A stretch of 64,000 nucleotides of DNA from Hydrangea macrophylla (Eukaryota > Streptophyta > Magnoliopsida > Cornales > Hydrangeaceae). Both the position numbers and the translations under genes were made by a program. Position 1 is the stretch's first letter. Every line of letters starts with the position of its first letter. Shown piece after piece: positions 1 through 9,529 of the stretch. The stretch spans positions 26,619,001-26,683,000 of the forward strand of contig CM066984.1 of the NCBI GenBank assembly GCA_033977485.1, in the 5' to 3' direction. Below the pieces are notes generated by a model, which made no database searches, had not been told where the DNA came from, and saw nothing but the letters and a program-made list of their open reading frames with translations.

Positions 1-600
1 ATCGTCAGTTCAATCTACGACAGTCACAGTAGTTCACTGTCGACTCGTCTTCTTGATTCGTACATCATCAGTTCAATCATGACAGTCACAGTAGTTCACT
101 GTCGACTCGTCTTCTCAATTCGTACATCGTCAAGTCAATCACGACAGTCACAGTAAGTTCACTGTCGACTCGTCTTCTCAATTCGTACATCGTCAAGTCA
201 ATCACGACAGTCACATTAGTTCACTGTCGACTCGTCTTCTCGATTAGTTCGATCGTCAGTTCAATCTATGACAGTCACAGTAGTTCACTGTTGGCTCATC
301 ATCTCGATTCGTACATCGTCAGTTCTTCTAGTCACTGTTAGTACAACTGTTGATCCAATCCATAATAGTCACAGTAGTTCACTGTTGACTCATCCTCTCG
401 ATTCGTGCATCGTCACTTCTTCTGGTCACGATTAGTCCAACTGTTGATCCAATCAATGATAGTCACAATAGTTCACTATTGACTCATCATCTCGATTCGT
501 GCATCGTCACTTCTTCCGGTCACGGTTAGCCCAACTGTTGATCCAATCCATGATAGTCACAGTAGTTCATTATCGACTCATCAGCTCAATTCGTACATCG
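1..600 (+). repeat. Tandem array TR1 (62-63 bp units, then ~94 bp units)
   Basis: The core AGTCACAGTAGTTCACTGT recurs about every 62-63 bases in the first 270 bases (near 22, 84, 146, 209, 273). It then recurs about every 94 bases (near 367, 462, 555), where each unit has gained roughly 32 bases containing ACTGTTGATCC. The array lies in the 3' non-coding part of A-family element A0, upstream of the polypurine tract. The matching place in A1 (about 11805-11890) holds one unit only, so this array was amplified locally. It continues beyond the left edge. Confidence 0.9.
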
Positions 601-1162
601 TCAGTTCATTAATCATCATTGGTTTATCATCACTCTCATTCAAAATATGTCGTGTTCATCATTCTCATTCAAAATCTTAGGCTTCTATGTCCATTAATGG
701 GGCTTCCATGTTCATCGCTTGGCATCTCTGGATTTCATGTCCATCACTTGACGTCTCTTGACTTCTGTGTTCGTCTCTTAATTTCCAGGGCTTCCGTGTC
801 CGTCGGTTAACTATCAAACGGCATCTCCGAATATAGTCCTCCGGGACCCCACATCCAATTACATTCGCTTGTGAAGCACACTTCCCAAAATTCAGAAGTT
901 TGCTCCAAGACTTAGAGTATTCAAACCTTGATGTCCCTATTCGGGTCAATAACTGCATCACAGTTAGAAATACCAACACAACATAAGTCCACTTGGAGTG
1001 GCACACGCCCCACAACACCGGATCATACTAGGGTCACAACACTAGGCATGATAGGACTCATGACATAATTCATATCACATCCATGCATTGCATATCATCC
1101 TCATAGCATAGCATCCGCATGTCTTGTTGTGCATATGTGATTTGTTTTTTTTGTGCCCTGAA

Positions 1163-1197
1163 CTACGTCCTGGTCTGATTCCCCTTGGGATACGTAG
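1163..1197 (+). other. Beta hairpin module, copy 1
   Basis: CTACGT at 1163-1168 is complementary to ACGTAG at 1192-1197, with CTGATTCC in the loop. The same module occurs at 9530, 9632, 9737, 12372 and 44867 (+) and at 57930, 58043 and 55806 (minus). This copy belongs to the set that sits about 150-250 bases upstream of a polypurine tract. Confidence 0.75.
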
Positions 1198-1339
1198 GCA
1201 GCTCACGCAGAGCACGACCAGCACTGACCTCAGCATCTTTTGCAACGTTTTTATCCTAAATCTATAGCCTCCAAAAAGTCCTGTCTCTTCAAAACTTTGG
1301 CACTCGCTTGCGACATGCGTTGCCTCGCAAGTTCCTGCC

Positions 1340-1353
1340 AAAGAGGGGCAAAC
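1340..1353 (+). promoter_or_regulatory. Polypurine tract of A0
   Basis: AAAGAGGGGCAAAC lies directly against the LTR start TGTAGACACC. This is the normal position of the plus-strand primer in LTR retrotransposons. The same string precedes the LTRs at 12572 and, with a change (CGAAGAGGGGCAAAC), 45076; on the minus strand it precedes the B1 3' LTR. Confidence 0.88.
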
Positions 1354-1644
1354 TGTAGACACCCCATTTTGTCGGCTATCAGATTTAGGAGACCCATAGC
1401 TTGGTGGTTCACAATGATCGTAAAAGACTCAAAAGGACTCCTGGAAGTCAGCTCTATCTCTCAGAATGCTCAGATTGACCAAAATGCCCCTGAAAGCCCG
1501 AAAGCTCCCAGATTTGGACCAAAAGTTCTGGAAACATGCTACGTTGTAAGAAAAGCGATAAAATGAGTTTTTAAGAGAAAATCGGGTGAAATCGTCAGCT
1601 CCCAGAGACCCCCGGAAGTCCCGAAAGATCCCGGAAAGTCCCCG

Positions 1645-1701
1645 TTGACCGGTTTGACCAAGGTTTGACCAAGGTTTGACCAGGTTTGACCAAGTTTGAC
1701 C
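1645..1701 (+). promoter_or_regulatory. TTGACC (W-box-like) array in LTR
   Basis: Six TTGACC cores lie within 57 bases, and two TTGACC plus one TTGACT follow at 1834-1861. TTGAC(C/T) is the WRKY W-box core. The array lies about 700 bases upstream of the TATA box. Equivalent arrays: 12862-12919 (6 cores), 15505-15571 (7), 31263-31318 (6, minus) and 45376-45410 (3). A regulatory role is inferred. Confidence 0.6.
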
Positions 1702-2219
1702 GAAATCGTCCGAATTCACCAGAATCATTCTAAATCATGAGAAAAGTATTAAAACAAGTTCCAAAAGAAAATCGAGCGAAAACACAGCTCCCGGGAACTC
1801 CCGGAGGTTCCCAGAACTTCTCGGGAATCCCAGGTTTGACCAGTTTGACCAAGATTTGACTTTGGAATCGGGGCACCGAAACAATTTTCAAATATTTTTC
1901 ATGGATACTAGAGGTCAATAGCTTTCCAACGGTATATCGCACATAATTCCTGGATTTAAAACGAATTTATTTTGAATTTCCGAAGGCGAAAAAGGCGATC
2001 AAATCAGCATTTATCGCGAATACCGCAAAACTTTTCAAAGTGACCTATCCCCGAACTATTTTTTATGTAAAGTAGACTCCATTACCTTTCCAACGGTATA
2101 TCACAACCTCAATTTGGAGTTCGTATGCATTTTCTGTGAATTTCGGACGAAATAGGGCCTTTTCGCGAATACCGGAACCTCTGGGGGCCTAAACGTAAAT
2201 TTCTGGGCGTCTGAGTAGC

Positions 2220-2258
2220 AGTGCTGCCGCGGCACTGGCCCAGTGCCGCCGCGGCACT
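2220..2258 (+). repeat. GC palindrome AGTGCCGCCGCGGCACT, two copies
   Basis: Two near-identical 17-base palindromes are separated by GGCCC, about 150 bases upstream of the TATA box. Counterparts: 13423-13493 (three copies), 16085-16123 (two), 30729-30744 (one, minus) and a degraded copy at about 45925-45940. Copy number therefore varies between LTRs of one family. Confidence 0.8.
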
Positions 2259-2402
2259 CAAACCTCGCAGAGTCCATTTTTGTAATTTTTTTGGGGGTCC
2301 AATTTGATTAATTGAAAGTCAAAACGACATAGTTTTGTGTTCACAGTTGTTTGGGACCAATGGGAGTACTTCTAAAACCCCAAAACCACCCCCAAATTGG
2401 CC

Positions 2403-2410
2403 TATATAAA
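2403..2410 (+). promoter_or_regulatory. TATA box of A-family LTR
   Basis: TATATAAA lies in the context GGCC-TATATAAA-CCCCCCATTGCTCTTC. The same context is kept at 16267-16274, at 30573-30580 (minus) and, as TGTATAAA, at 46085. Transcription (the U3/R boundary) would start about 30 bases downstream. Confidence 0.75.
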
Positions 2411-5305
2411 CCCCCCATTGCTCTTCATTTTGGGGGGGCCAAGTGCAAAGCTTGAAAAGTTGTAGAGAAGAAGAGAGATAGAGATAGGTTTAGAAGAAAG
2501 AAAGGGAGCTTCTCCCATTGATTTTCCATAAGAAAGTGAGTTTTATTCTTGTTTTCTTCCATTATCCTTCTATATACTTCACATCCCAAACACCCCCAAT
2601 CACCATTCTTGAGCATTCTTGAGTTAGGAAGCTACTTCCATGTCCAAATGTCAAAATCTATGAGTGAAACACCAAGCTACAAGTCCAAAATCACATTGAT
2701 TATCATCTATTGATTGCTATTTGCTTGCTTGTTTATATTATGTTCATCTCTTCTAACCTCATTTCTTTTTATTTTTCTTTATTTACTTACTAGTTCATCA
2801 TCATCTAAGTGATGACATGAAGTTTGGGGTGAGTGAATCCTTATGGATAGTAGCTCTTGACCTCAAAAACATGTTTGATAGATGATGATCATAACCTCAA
2901 TACTTCCAAGGTATTCTTGGAATGTATTGAAGTTATGTTCAAAAATAAAATAAATCTCTCCAACAATCTTGGAGGTTCTTAAATGATGAGTTTGATGTAG
3001 GTATTCTAAGTGGCTATGATCCTCATTGGATGTTGAAAACATGTTTTCAAAACATCTATTTCAAAACCCCCCTCAATCCCTCTCATTTGGTTTCAAGAAA
3101 CAAAACTTTGTTTTCTCCAAAATCTTCAAAACAATGAGTCAAAACAGTGAGTGAGTTGAGTTCAAAGATTTTTCTAGAACACAATACTCAACATATGGAT
3201 ACAAGGCCACTTGGAAAGTCTTCCTAACTCATTGGAGAACACCCATGATTTTTGGTTTGACTTGGAAGTACTTGGAAATGGTCCATTTGGGTCCCAACAT
3301 TCCTTCCAAACATTCTGTTTTTTGCTGTCACAGCAGCTAGGTCAACTTACGACCTCTTTTCCAGAAAACTTTTCCAAAAGGGGTGGTCCTAACTTATTTT
3401 TCCCTTAAAATTCAATGTCTTAGGAAACTTTCTGTATAAAATGGGCCTCTAGATCATTCTTTTTCATTTTCTAAGATTTTCTAACATTTCCGTCGACAGT
3501 ACGAACTCTGTTTCTGAGTGACCTCTATTGTTTATATAATTTCTCTCAATCTGTGATAGCTATTCAAGATTGGCCTTTTGGGTTGTGTTCTAGACACAAT
3601 AAGGAACATCTCCATAAAAAATCATGCATTGAAAACATTCCTAACCCCTCTTTTCAAATTCCAAAAGATCATGCTACTGTTCTGTCCACTATTCACAGCA
3701 AGCATACTTTAACTTGCATTCTTTGATTTGATGCTTATATGCATTCCAAATTAGTTCATATCTTAGGAAGTAGTTCATACTACATTTGTACACATCCCCT
3801 GTTAATTTCATTCATTCATTCATACACATTTTAGACTTCTAAGTCATTCTAGAAATCCATGTACACAAAACACACTACAACCTTTGCACATTTTAGATAC
3901 ATACATTGCATTCATGCAAGATTTGGGGTTTTTGTAACTCTTAATCTAAGGAGATTATAAGGAATGAACTCGATCATATGTTCATGCTTCCCCTTTGATC
4001 TAATCATCCTTTCTCATCCGTCCCGAGGATTGAGAGATCTTCTTTTCTCAAAGAATAACATGCATCATACTAGCTTGTTAAGCATATTTTGATTTCTTTG
4101 TTTATTTGTTTCAAGAACAATTCATGTCCCCTTTAGATTAGGAAAACTTGATTAATTGATATATGATTAGACGATTTTTCCTAGGTTTATTTGTGTGATC
4201 TTTCACTTCGCATTGTGTGATATTTGGCTTAGATCTTATGAATGATATCTTATCTTTAGATCTTTCATTTCAAGTTTCTTATGTGATGTAATCTACTATC
4301 GTAGTATTATTTGTCGAACCATACATAGTATAAGATGATTATTTGGATGCTAATTGAGGCCCGTCGAAAGACGGGGCGAGTTGAGGGTGTTTTAGTCGCG
4401 ACAAAGGCTCCTTCCTCTCTTGTACCAAAACCCCGAACCAAGTTCTTTGGTTATGAAGGGCCGGTGCCCTTATCCGCTTGGGTGAGTCAAAATTAGGTTT
4501 CTTGGTTCCTTAAAGACCAAGTGGCGACTCTGTATCTGTTTTCAACAGACCTTTCTTTCTTTGATTCAAATCAATTTCAAAACAATCTCAAACAAGAGAG
4601 AAGCGGTCCAAAGCCCGGTATCCACACCTGTCCACTATTCACAGCAAGCACATTCTAACTTTCATTCTTTGATTTGATGCTTAGATACATTCCCAATTAG
4701 CTCATGTCTTAGGAAGTAGTTCATACTACATTTGTATATATCCCATGATGATTCCTTCATACATTCATACATATTCTAGACTTCAAAGTCATTCTAGGAA
4801 TTCATGTACACAAACACACTACAACCTTTGCACATTTTAAGATCATACATTGCATCCATGCAAGATTTGGGGCTTTCATGGCTCCTAATCTAAGAAGATC
4901 ATAAGGAATGAACTTGACCATACGTTCGTGTTTCCCCTCGATCTAATCTTCCTTCCTCATCCGTCCCGGGGATCGAGAGGTCTTCTTTTCCTCAAAGATT
5001 AACATGCATCATACTAGCTTGCTAAACATATTTTGATTTCTTTGATTATTTTGTTTCAATAACAATTCATGCCCCCTTTAGATTAGGAAACTTGATTAAT
5101 TGATATATGATTAGACGATTTTTCCTAGGTTTATTTGTGTGATCTTTCACTTTACATTGCATGATATTTGACTTAGATCTTATGAATGATATCTTATCTT
5201 TTGATCTTCCAATTTCAAGTTTTCTTATGTGATGTAATATACTATCATAGTATTAATTGTCGAACCATACATAGTAAAAGATGATTATTTGGATGCTAAT
5301 TGAGG

Positions 5306-5417
5306 CCCGTCGAAAGACGGGGCGAGTTGAGGGTGTTTTAGTCGCGACAAAGGCTCCTTCCTCTCTTGTACCAAAACCCCGAGCCAAGTTCTTTGGTTAT
5401 GAAGGGCCGGTGCCCTT
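5306..5417 (+). other. Three-hairpin block near the LTR 3' end (delta)
   Basis: Three perfect stems follow each other: CCCGTC-GAAA-GACGGG (5306-5321), CCAA/TTGG around 5384-5396, and AAGGGC-CGGT-GCCCTT (5402-5417). The first has a GNRA tetraloop. The block is repeated at 4361, 18224 and 28627 (minus). In families B and C the first stem is present with other bases that still pair (18950, 61637 and 63756). It lies about 150-270 bases before the primer site, so it would sit in the 5' leader of the RNA. Confidence 0.75.
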
Positions 5418-5468
5418 TATCCGTTTGGGTGAGTCAAATTTGGGTTTCTTGGTTCCCTAAAGACCAAG

Positions 5469-5479
5469 TGGCGACTCTG
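5469..5479 (+). other. Second, partial copy of the primer-binding site in U5
   Basis: TGGCGACTCTG is identical to the first 11 bases of the primer-binding site at 5574. It is kept in the other A LTRs and, over 9-10 bases, in B (19114; minus 61484-61493) and C (minus, near 63611) LTRs. Confidence 0.65.
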
Positions 5480-5573
5480 TATCTGTTTTCAACAGACCCT
5501 TTTCTCTTTCTTTGATCAAAATCAAACAAATTTCAAAACATAACAAAGCGGTGGAATCCCGGTATCCACAATC

Positions 5574-5591
5574 TGGCGACTCTGCTGGGGA
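5574..5591 (+). promoter_or_regulatory. Primer-binding site of A1 (tRNA-Arg type)
   Basis: TGGCGACTCTGCTGGGGA begins three bases after the LTR end. It is complementary to the 3' end expected of a plant tRNA-Arg (...TCCCCAGC(A/G)GAGTCGCCA), the primer typical of Ogre-like elements. The tRNA assignment rests on memory of tRNA 3' ends. Confidence 0.85.
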
Positions 5592-6180
5592 TTTTATTTT
5601 AAAACAAAATAATACAGAGGTTTGACTCATAAGAAGCATCCTTAAAATCACCTTTTTACTGTGTCTGGTTCATCGCATTGCACTTCTGCATTTCCCCCTT
5701 CCGACTGTGTCTGAAACGCGGCGCTGACATTGTCCAGGTCTTGTTGTGCCAGGGCACAAGTCACCGTTGATACTGTACCTTCCAAGGTATATCAAAAAGA
5801 ATAAACACTTCCGTACTGTCTCTCTGACGGTATATTGGAACTCTCGTCAACGGACCCTCTTTGACTAAACCCAGCCTTTGCATATAGATTCCTGTAGAAC
5901 CTTTCATAGGACTGTTCATTTATCTTTTCAGATAGGACAATGTGATATAACTGTTGTATGCCCTGACGGGATTACCTGCGCGGTGTAGACGCTTATGTGG
6001 TATGAGGCAGAACTTCTTTCTTATGATCCCCAAGGCAATCACTCACATGTGATCACATTGAGTTGACCTGCCTAGGCACCATGACAAGGATGTCTGCTCC
6101 ATGTTCACAAAGATATACACCACAAACCTTGTTTGTTGGTCCTAGGACATAGGAGTATGAAAACTAGCTAGACAGTATGA
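5592..6180 (+). other. A1 untranslated leader, first part
   Basis: No reading frame is supported. A hairpin TTGTGC-CAGG-GCACAA lies at 5744-5759 and a palindrome ACCTTCCAAGGT near 5777. The stretch is matched in reverse by 27760-28350 of A3 (TTGTGCCCTGGCACAGCAAG is kept) and, more loosely, by 60960-61150 of B1, so A and B share a leader. Confidence 0.7.
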
Positions 6181-6184
6181 TCAC

Positions 6185-6740
6185 CATCATAACCTATTTC
6201 TCCCAGAAACTCTGTCCAGATATCCCAGATATAACCATCGTAACCTGTTTCTCCCAGAAACTCTGTCCAGACATTCCAGATATATATTAACCTGTTTCTC
6301 CCGAAAACTCTGTCCAGACATCCCAGATGTATATTAACCTGTTTCTCCCAGAAACTCTGTCCAGACATCCCAGATACATATTAACCTGTTTCTCCCAGAA
6401 ACTCTGTCTAGATATCCCATATATAACCGTACTAACCCGTTTTTCCCAGAAACTCTGTCTAAATCTCCCTGATTTCCCAAATATACCAGTTTCTCCCAGA
6501 AACTCTGTCCTATCTTCCCAGATATACTTGTTTCTCCTAGAAACTCTATCCATATTTCTCATAAATGCCCAAAATACCAGTTTTTCCTAGAAGCTCAGTC
6601 CAAATCAACCAGAAATCATTATTTCTCCTAGAAACTCAAATGACTTCTAGAAATTTCTCCGAATCTTCCAAATCCATGTTTCTCCCAGAAACTCTATCCA
6701 AAATTCCCAAAGTATCCCGAAAATCCCTGTTATCCCTTGG
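6185..6740 (+). repeat. Tandem array TR2 in the leader (47-51 bp)
   Basis: The core TTTCTCCCAGAAACTCTGTCC recurs with CAGAAAC near 6204, 6255, 6302, 6349, 6396, 6447 and 6497, then decays to the right. Only two units remain in A3 (27680-27755, minus). Open frames over the array on both strands are translations of the repeat. Confidence 0.88.
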
Positions 6741-7102
6741 TGATCATACTGGAAAGTAAGGTTAGCACACTCTGTATGGCTAGGACCTTATTTGTTTAAC
6801 TGCTATCTGTTAGAAGTAGGGGCATCATATAGATTAGGGCTTACATCCGCATGCTTGTCTCATGTGCATGCACCATTCTCATCAGTCTGCGCACACTATC
6901 TCAGTCAGTCTGTACATAAGTCAGTCCATCTTTCTTAACATCACTGTCATTGTCTCTAAAGTCATCACTATCAGAATCTGATACACTCCTCTCGAATCTA
7001 TAGGTCATTATAGATTCCCAAAATCAGCCACTGAGATCCCCATCCTGGGTCAGAAGTTCGGACAGTCATTTGGTTAGAATCAGTCCACCGAGAAAATTCA
7101 AC
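6741..7102 (+). other. Leader, last part before gag
   Basis: This is AT-rich sequence with no repeat or frame I recognise. The gag frame is open from about 7070, but that position has no ATG; the first in-frame ATG is at 7103. Confidence 0.6.
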
Positions 7103-8362
7103 ATGAATCATGAAACTTTGGAAGCCAAGGTCACTGAATTAATCAATCAACAGTCAGATCGGCTGACTCAAGTTCTGAAATTTATGGAAGAGTTCCGACA
7201 ACAGCAACCACAGTACCCACCTAGGTTCCCACCACCACAAGGGTTCATGCCACCACCACCGCCTGGATTTGGACCGCCTCCCGAGAACAATGGGGAAGAA
7301 GAATGGTTTCAAGGAGTCCCGCCGCCTATATATGAGAAAAATCTCCAAGAGAAAATGGACAAGGGCGACAAGCTTGAGAACATACTAAGGAAGAGTAAGG
7401 GAGTCGACAATTATATGTTAGATCTGGAAGGATTGTTTGAGCCCAACAAAGTGAGGCTACCCGAGAACTTCAAGATGCCTGAAATTGACTGTTTTGACAG
7501 AACTGGAAATCCGAAGAGCCACGTGAAGTTTTGTATGAGCATTTTCTAGTCAATGGGCTGCACCCATGAGCACATAGCTATGTTGTTCCCTCAAACCCTC
7601 CAGAAAGCCGAACTATCCTGGTTCCTAACCCTTGAAACTTCCAAGACCCGAGTTTGGGAAGATATTGCTAGAACTTTCATTGATCACTACTCCTACAACC
7701 AAGAGCTTGATGTCACCATCCGAGATCTGGAAACTACCAGGCAGAATTTTAATGAGTCCTTCACTGCATTCTTGAGCAGATGGAGGAATGAAGTAGCCCA
7801 AATGATCCACAGGCCTGTTGAGAAGGAGCAAGTACGTATGCTGGTCAAGAACCTGCAACCAGTATACCATGAAAAATTATTCTACCAGTCCATCTCAACA
7901 TTTGAAGAGTTGTTTGAGGTTGGGACTAGAATCGAGGATGCTATCTGTGAAGGCAAGATCAATGGAGCTGGGTCACTGAAAAAGGAGAAGAGACCCCATA
8001 CCTTTGGTGAAGATCAAGAGAGCCTAGATGTCAATGCCATAAGCCCATCATCAAGCCAAAATGACTGCAGTAAGAGGCACAAGAAAGGAAACCAAAGAGT
8101 CTTCATACCACTTGACATGAGCTTATCCTCCACTCTCAATCACCTTGTTCAAAAGGGCCACCTTGTACCTTTGGAGCCCAGTAAGCCTCCTAATCACCCA
8201 CCTCCTGGGTATAATGAATCCAAGTATTGTGATTACCACCAAGACCAAGGCCATGAGACCGACAACTGTAAGAGGCTCCGTCACTCAATTCAGGATCTCT
8301 TAGATGATGCGCCGTACCCCAATCCAATCCACTATCTTGGCTTGGACCAACCGATCGAATGA
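7103..8362 (+). pseudogene. gag: gag of Tat/Ogre-type element A1, one in-frame stop
   Basis: Gag would form the virus-like particle and bind element RNA. The frame starts MNHETLEAK, then has a proline-rich stretch (about residues 35-62, PPPPPGFGPPP), a retrotransposon-gag capsid domain (WFLTLETSKTRVWEDIA, then RRDLETT-like RDLETTRQNF and SAFLSRWR-like TAFLSRWR) and a C-terminal zinc knuckle YCDYHQDQGHETDNC (cysteines at about 8228 and 8267). It ends TGA at 8360. A TAG at 7547-7549 splits it in phase just before the capsid core; without that stop it would encode about 418 residues, a normal Tat gag length. No pol follows. A CAG-to-TAG change is the simplest cause. Gag family assignment is firm; present function is unlikely. 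Confidence 0.9.
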
Positions 8363-8988
8363 TCCCTTCCGTCGATGCTAATGAATGTTGAAGCTACGCA
8401 GTAAAGTGATGGTGTTTGGAACTTCTGCTAAAAAATTTAATAAATGGGTCGCAAAGACACTCCATTTGAGACCAGGTCAAGTCAAGTTGAGTCTGTTTTA
8501 TGTTCCAAATCCATTTCAATTCTAGTCTTGCGATCAAGTCTGTCTGTCATCGAGTTGTTAATAAGTCTGTAAAGCTTCTCTATTAATGGAATGAAATCTC
8601 ATTTTGCTTAATCTGATGTGCCTAGTCATAAATGCATGAATCACTAAACTGAAGTGTCACTTTTCAAATTACCATGGATATTACTCTGCTAATAATTCTT
8701 CTACAACAAAACAAAAAAGAATCCTGAAAGGTTAAAGTCGATTTCACGCTGACACTGATGAAGAGCTGAGAATTGAATAGTCTTACTTTAAGAATTTAAA
8801 GATGCTCTTACCTCAATCTTGAAAAGACATACTTGAAACTGACTTGGGGCTTGCCCAACACCCTTTTTCCACCATTTCAAAGCCTTAAGCCCAATCCAAT
8901 TGGAAGCCATGCAATCTGTCCGATTGAAAGCAATACAGACTTAGTCCTTGATGGTAGCCAAACATTTTAGCAAGTTTCATCTCCACTT
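8363..8988 (+). other. Non-coding block after gag, conserved between A1 and B1
   Basis: No frame over 60 codons is convincing. Segments match B1 in reverse: GGTCAAGTCAAGTTGAGTC near 8475 with about 59060-59105, the AATCCTGAAAGGTTAAAGTCG region near 8720 with about 58820-58860, and GATGGTAGCCAAACATTT near 8950 with about 58610-58635. Order and orientation relative to gag are kept. Confidence 0.6.
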
Positions 8989-9046
8989 TCAAAAAAAAAA
9001 AAAAAAAAAAAAGAAGAAAAGAAAAGAAAAGAAAAGAAAAAGCTCG
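8989..9046 (+). repeat. Poly(A)/AAAAG purine tract
   Basis: A run of about 20 A is followed by AAAAG repeats, directly upstream of the first alpha hairpin. Shorter purine tracts precede the other alpha copies (9784-9803, 9873-9890, and minus 58569-58590). Confidence 0.8.
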
Positions 9047-9075
9047 CTAGGTTGAAAGCCCGAAAGGGCACCTAG
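9047..9075 (+). other. Alpha hairpin module, copy 1 (GAAA loop)
   Basis: The outer stem is CTAGG (9047-9051) with CCTAG (9071-9075). The inner stem is GCCC-GAAA-GGGC (9058-9069). GCTC (9042) and GAGC (9085) could close it further. Copies 2-4 are at 9811, 9896 and 58535 (minus); their inner stems differ in sequence. Confidence 0.72.
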
Positions 9076-9529
9076 GCAAAAGTTAGAGCCAAAAAGGTAT
9101 TGATTTCCAAGATCTGAACTTAGCCAGTTAAAATGATGGAGAAAATGAAAGAAAGAAGATTTTGGTGATACAGAGAATTGTAAACTTCAAGGTACATTAT
9201 GAGAATGTGTCTAGATCATATTTCAAAAGGCTCGGAACAACCATAAATAAATTCCGAGAGCTGACATGCACATTCCGGAATTCTGAGATTGCAGTCAAAA
9301 GATCTCACAAGAATCAACTACATGAAAAGTAAAATTGACTGGCTAGGCGAAAGTGAAAAGGATCAATCCTCCAAACAAAACAAAAAGAAAAAAAAAGAAA
9401 AAGAAAAGAAAGGGAGATTGAAACTGAATCCTTTTATTCAAAGCTAACATAAGTGGCTCAAGTTTGAACTTATTTGACGATTGGTTTGAGAAACCCTCAT
9501 ACCCAATATCTTTCAAGCCTTGCCTTGAA
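9076..9529 (+). other. Spacer between alpha copy 1 and the beta cluster
   Basis: AT-rich sequence with a second purine tract at about 9376-9418 (AAAAAGAAAAAAAAAGAAAAAG). I see no gene or transposon boundary. A minus-strand open frame at 9343-9675 runs through the purine tract and beta copies and is not supported. Confidence 0.55.

Larger units (their letters stand above)
1..1353 (+). mobile_element. A0: 3' internal end of an A-family (Tat/Ogre-type) element
   Basis: The stretch is collinear with 11800-12571 of A1 and 44420-45075 of A4. All carry the same non-coding text (CATCACTCTCATTCAAAATATG..., the ACTACGTCC...GGATACGTAGG hairpin, GCAACG, CTTCAAAACTTTGGCACT) and end in the same polypurine tract before an LTR starting TGTAGACACC. 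No reading frame here resembles a protein. The rest of A0 lies left of the window. Confidence 0.8.
1354..5570 (+). mobile_element. A-family LTR shared by A0 and A1, with duplicated 3' end
   Basis: The LTR starts TGTAGACACC after a polypurine tract and ends GGTATCCACA three bases before a primer-binding site, so it serves as 3' LTR of A0 and 5' LTR of A1. It is 4217 bp against 3264 bp for the solo copy at 15225-18488. The excess is a tandem duplication of its last ~945 bases (3681-4626 and 4627-5570); the first copy also ends in GGTATCCACA. It contains a TTGACC array, a GC palindrome pair, a TATA box at 2403 and the hairpin block near each 3' end. Short open frames inside it are translations of repeats, not genes. 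Confidence 0.92.
3681..5570 (+). repeat. Tandem duplication of the LTR 3' end
   Basis: CTGTCCACTATTCACAGCAAG starts both units (3682 and 4628), and each unit runs to GGTATCCACA (ends 4626 and 5570). The two copies differ at scattered bases, so the duplication is not recent. The solo LTR at 15225-18488 has one unit (about 17545-18488). Confidence 0.88.

Noticed and set aside
1..600. Regular repeats resembling a CRISPR array
   Set aside because: Units are contiguous and similar over their whole length with no unique spacers, and the setting is a plant retrotransposon.
7547..7549. Programmed read-through of the gag TAG
   Set aside because: The stop falls inside the capsid region, not at a gag/pol border, no pol follows, and the downstream context is not a known read-through signal. 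A point mutation explains it.
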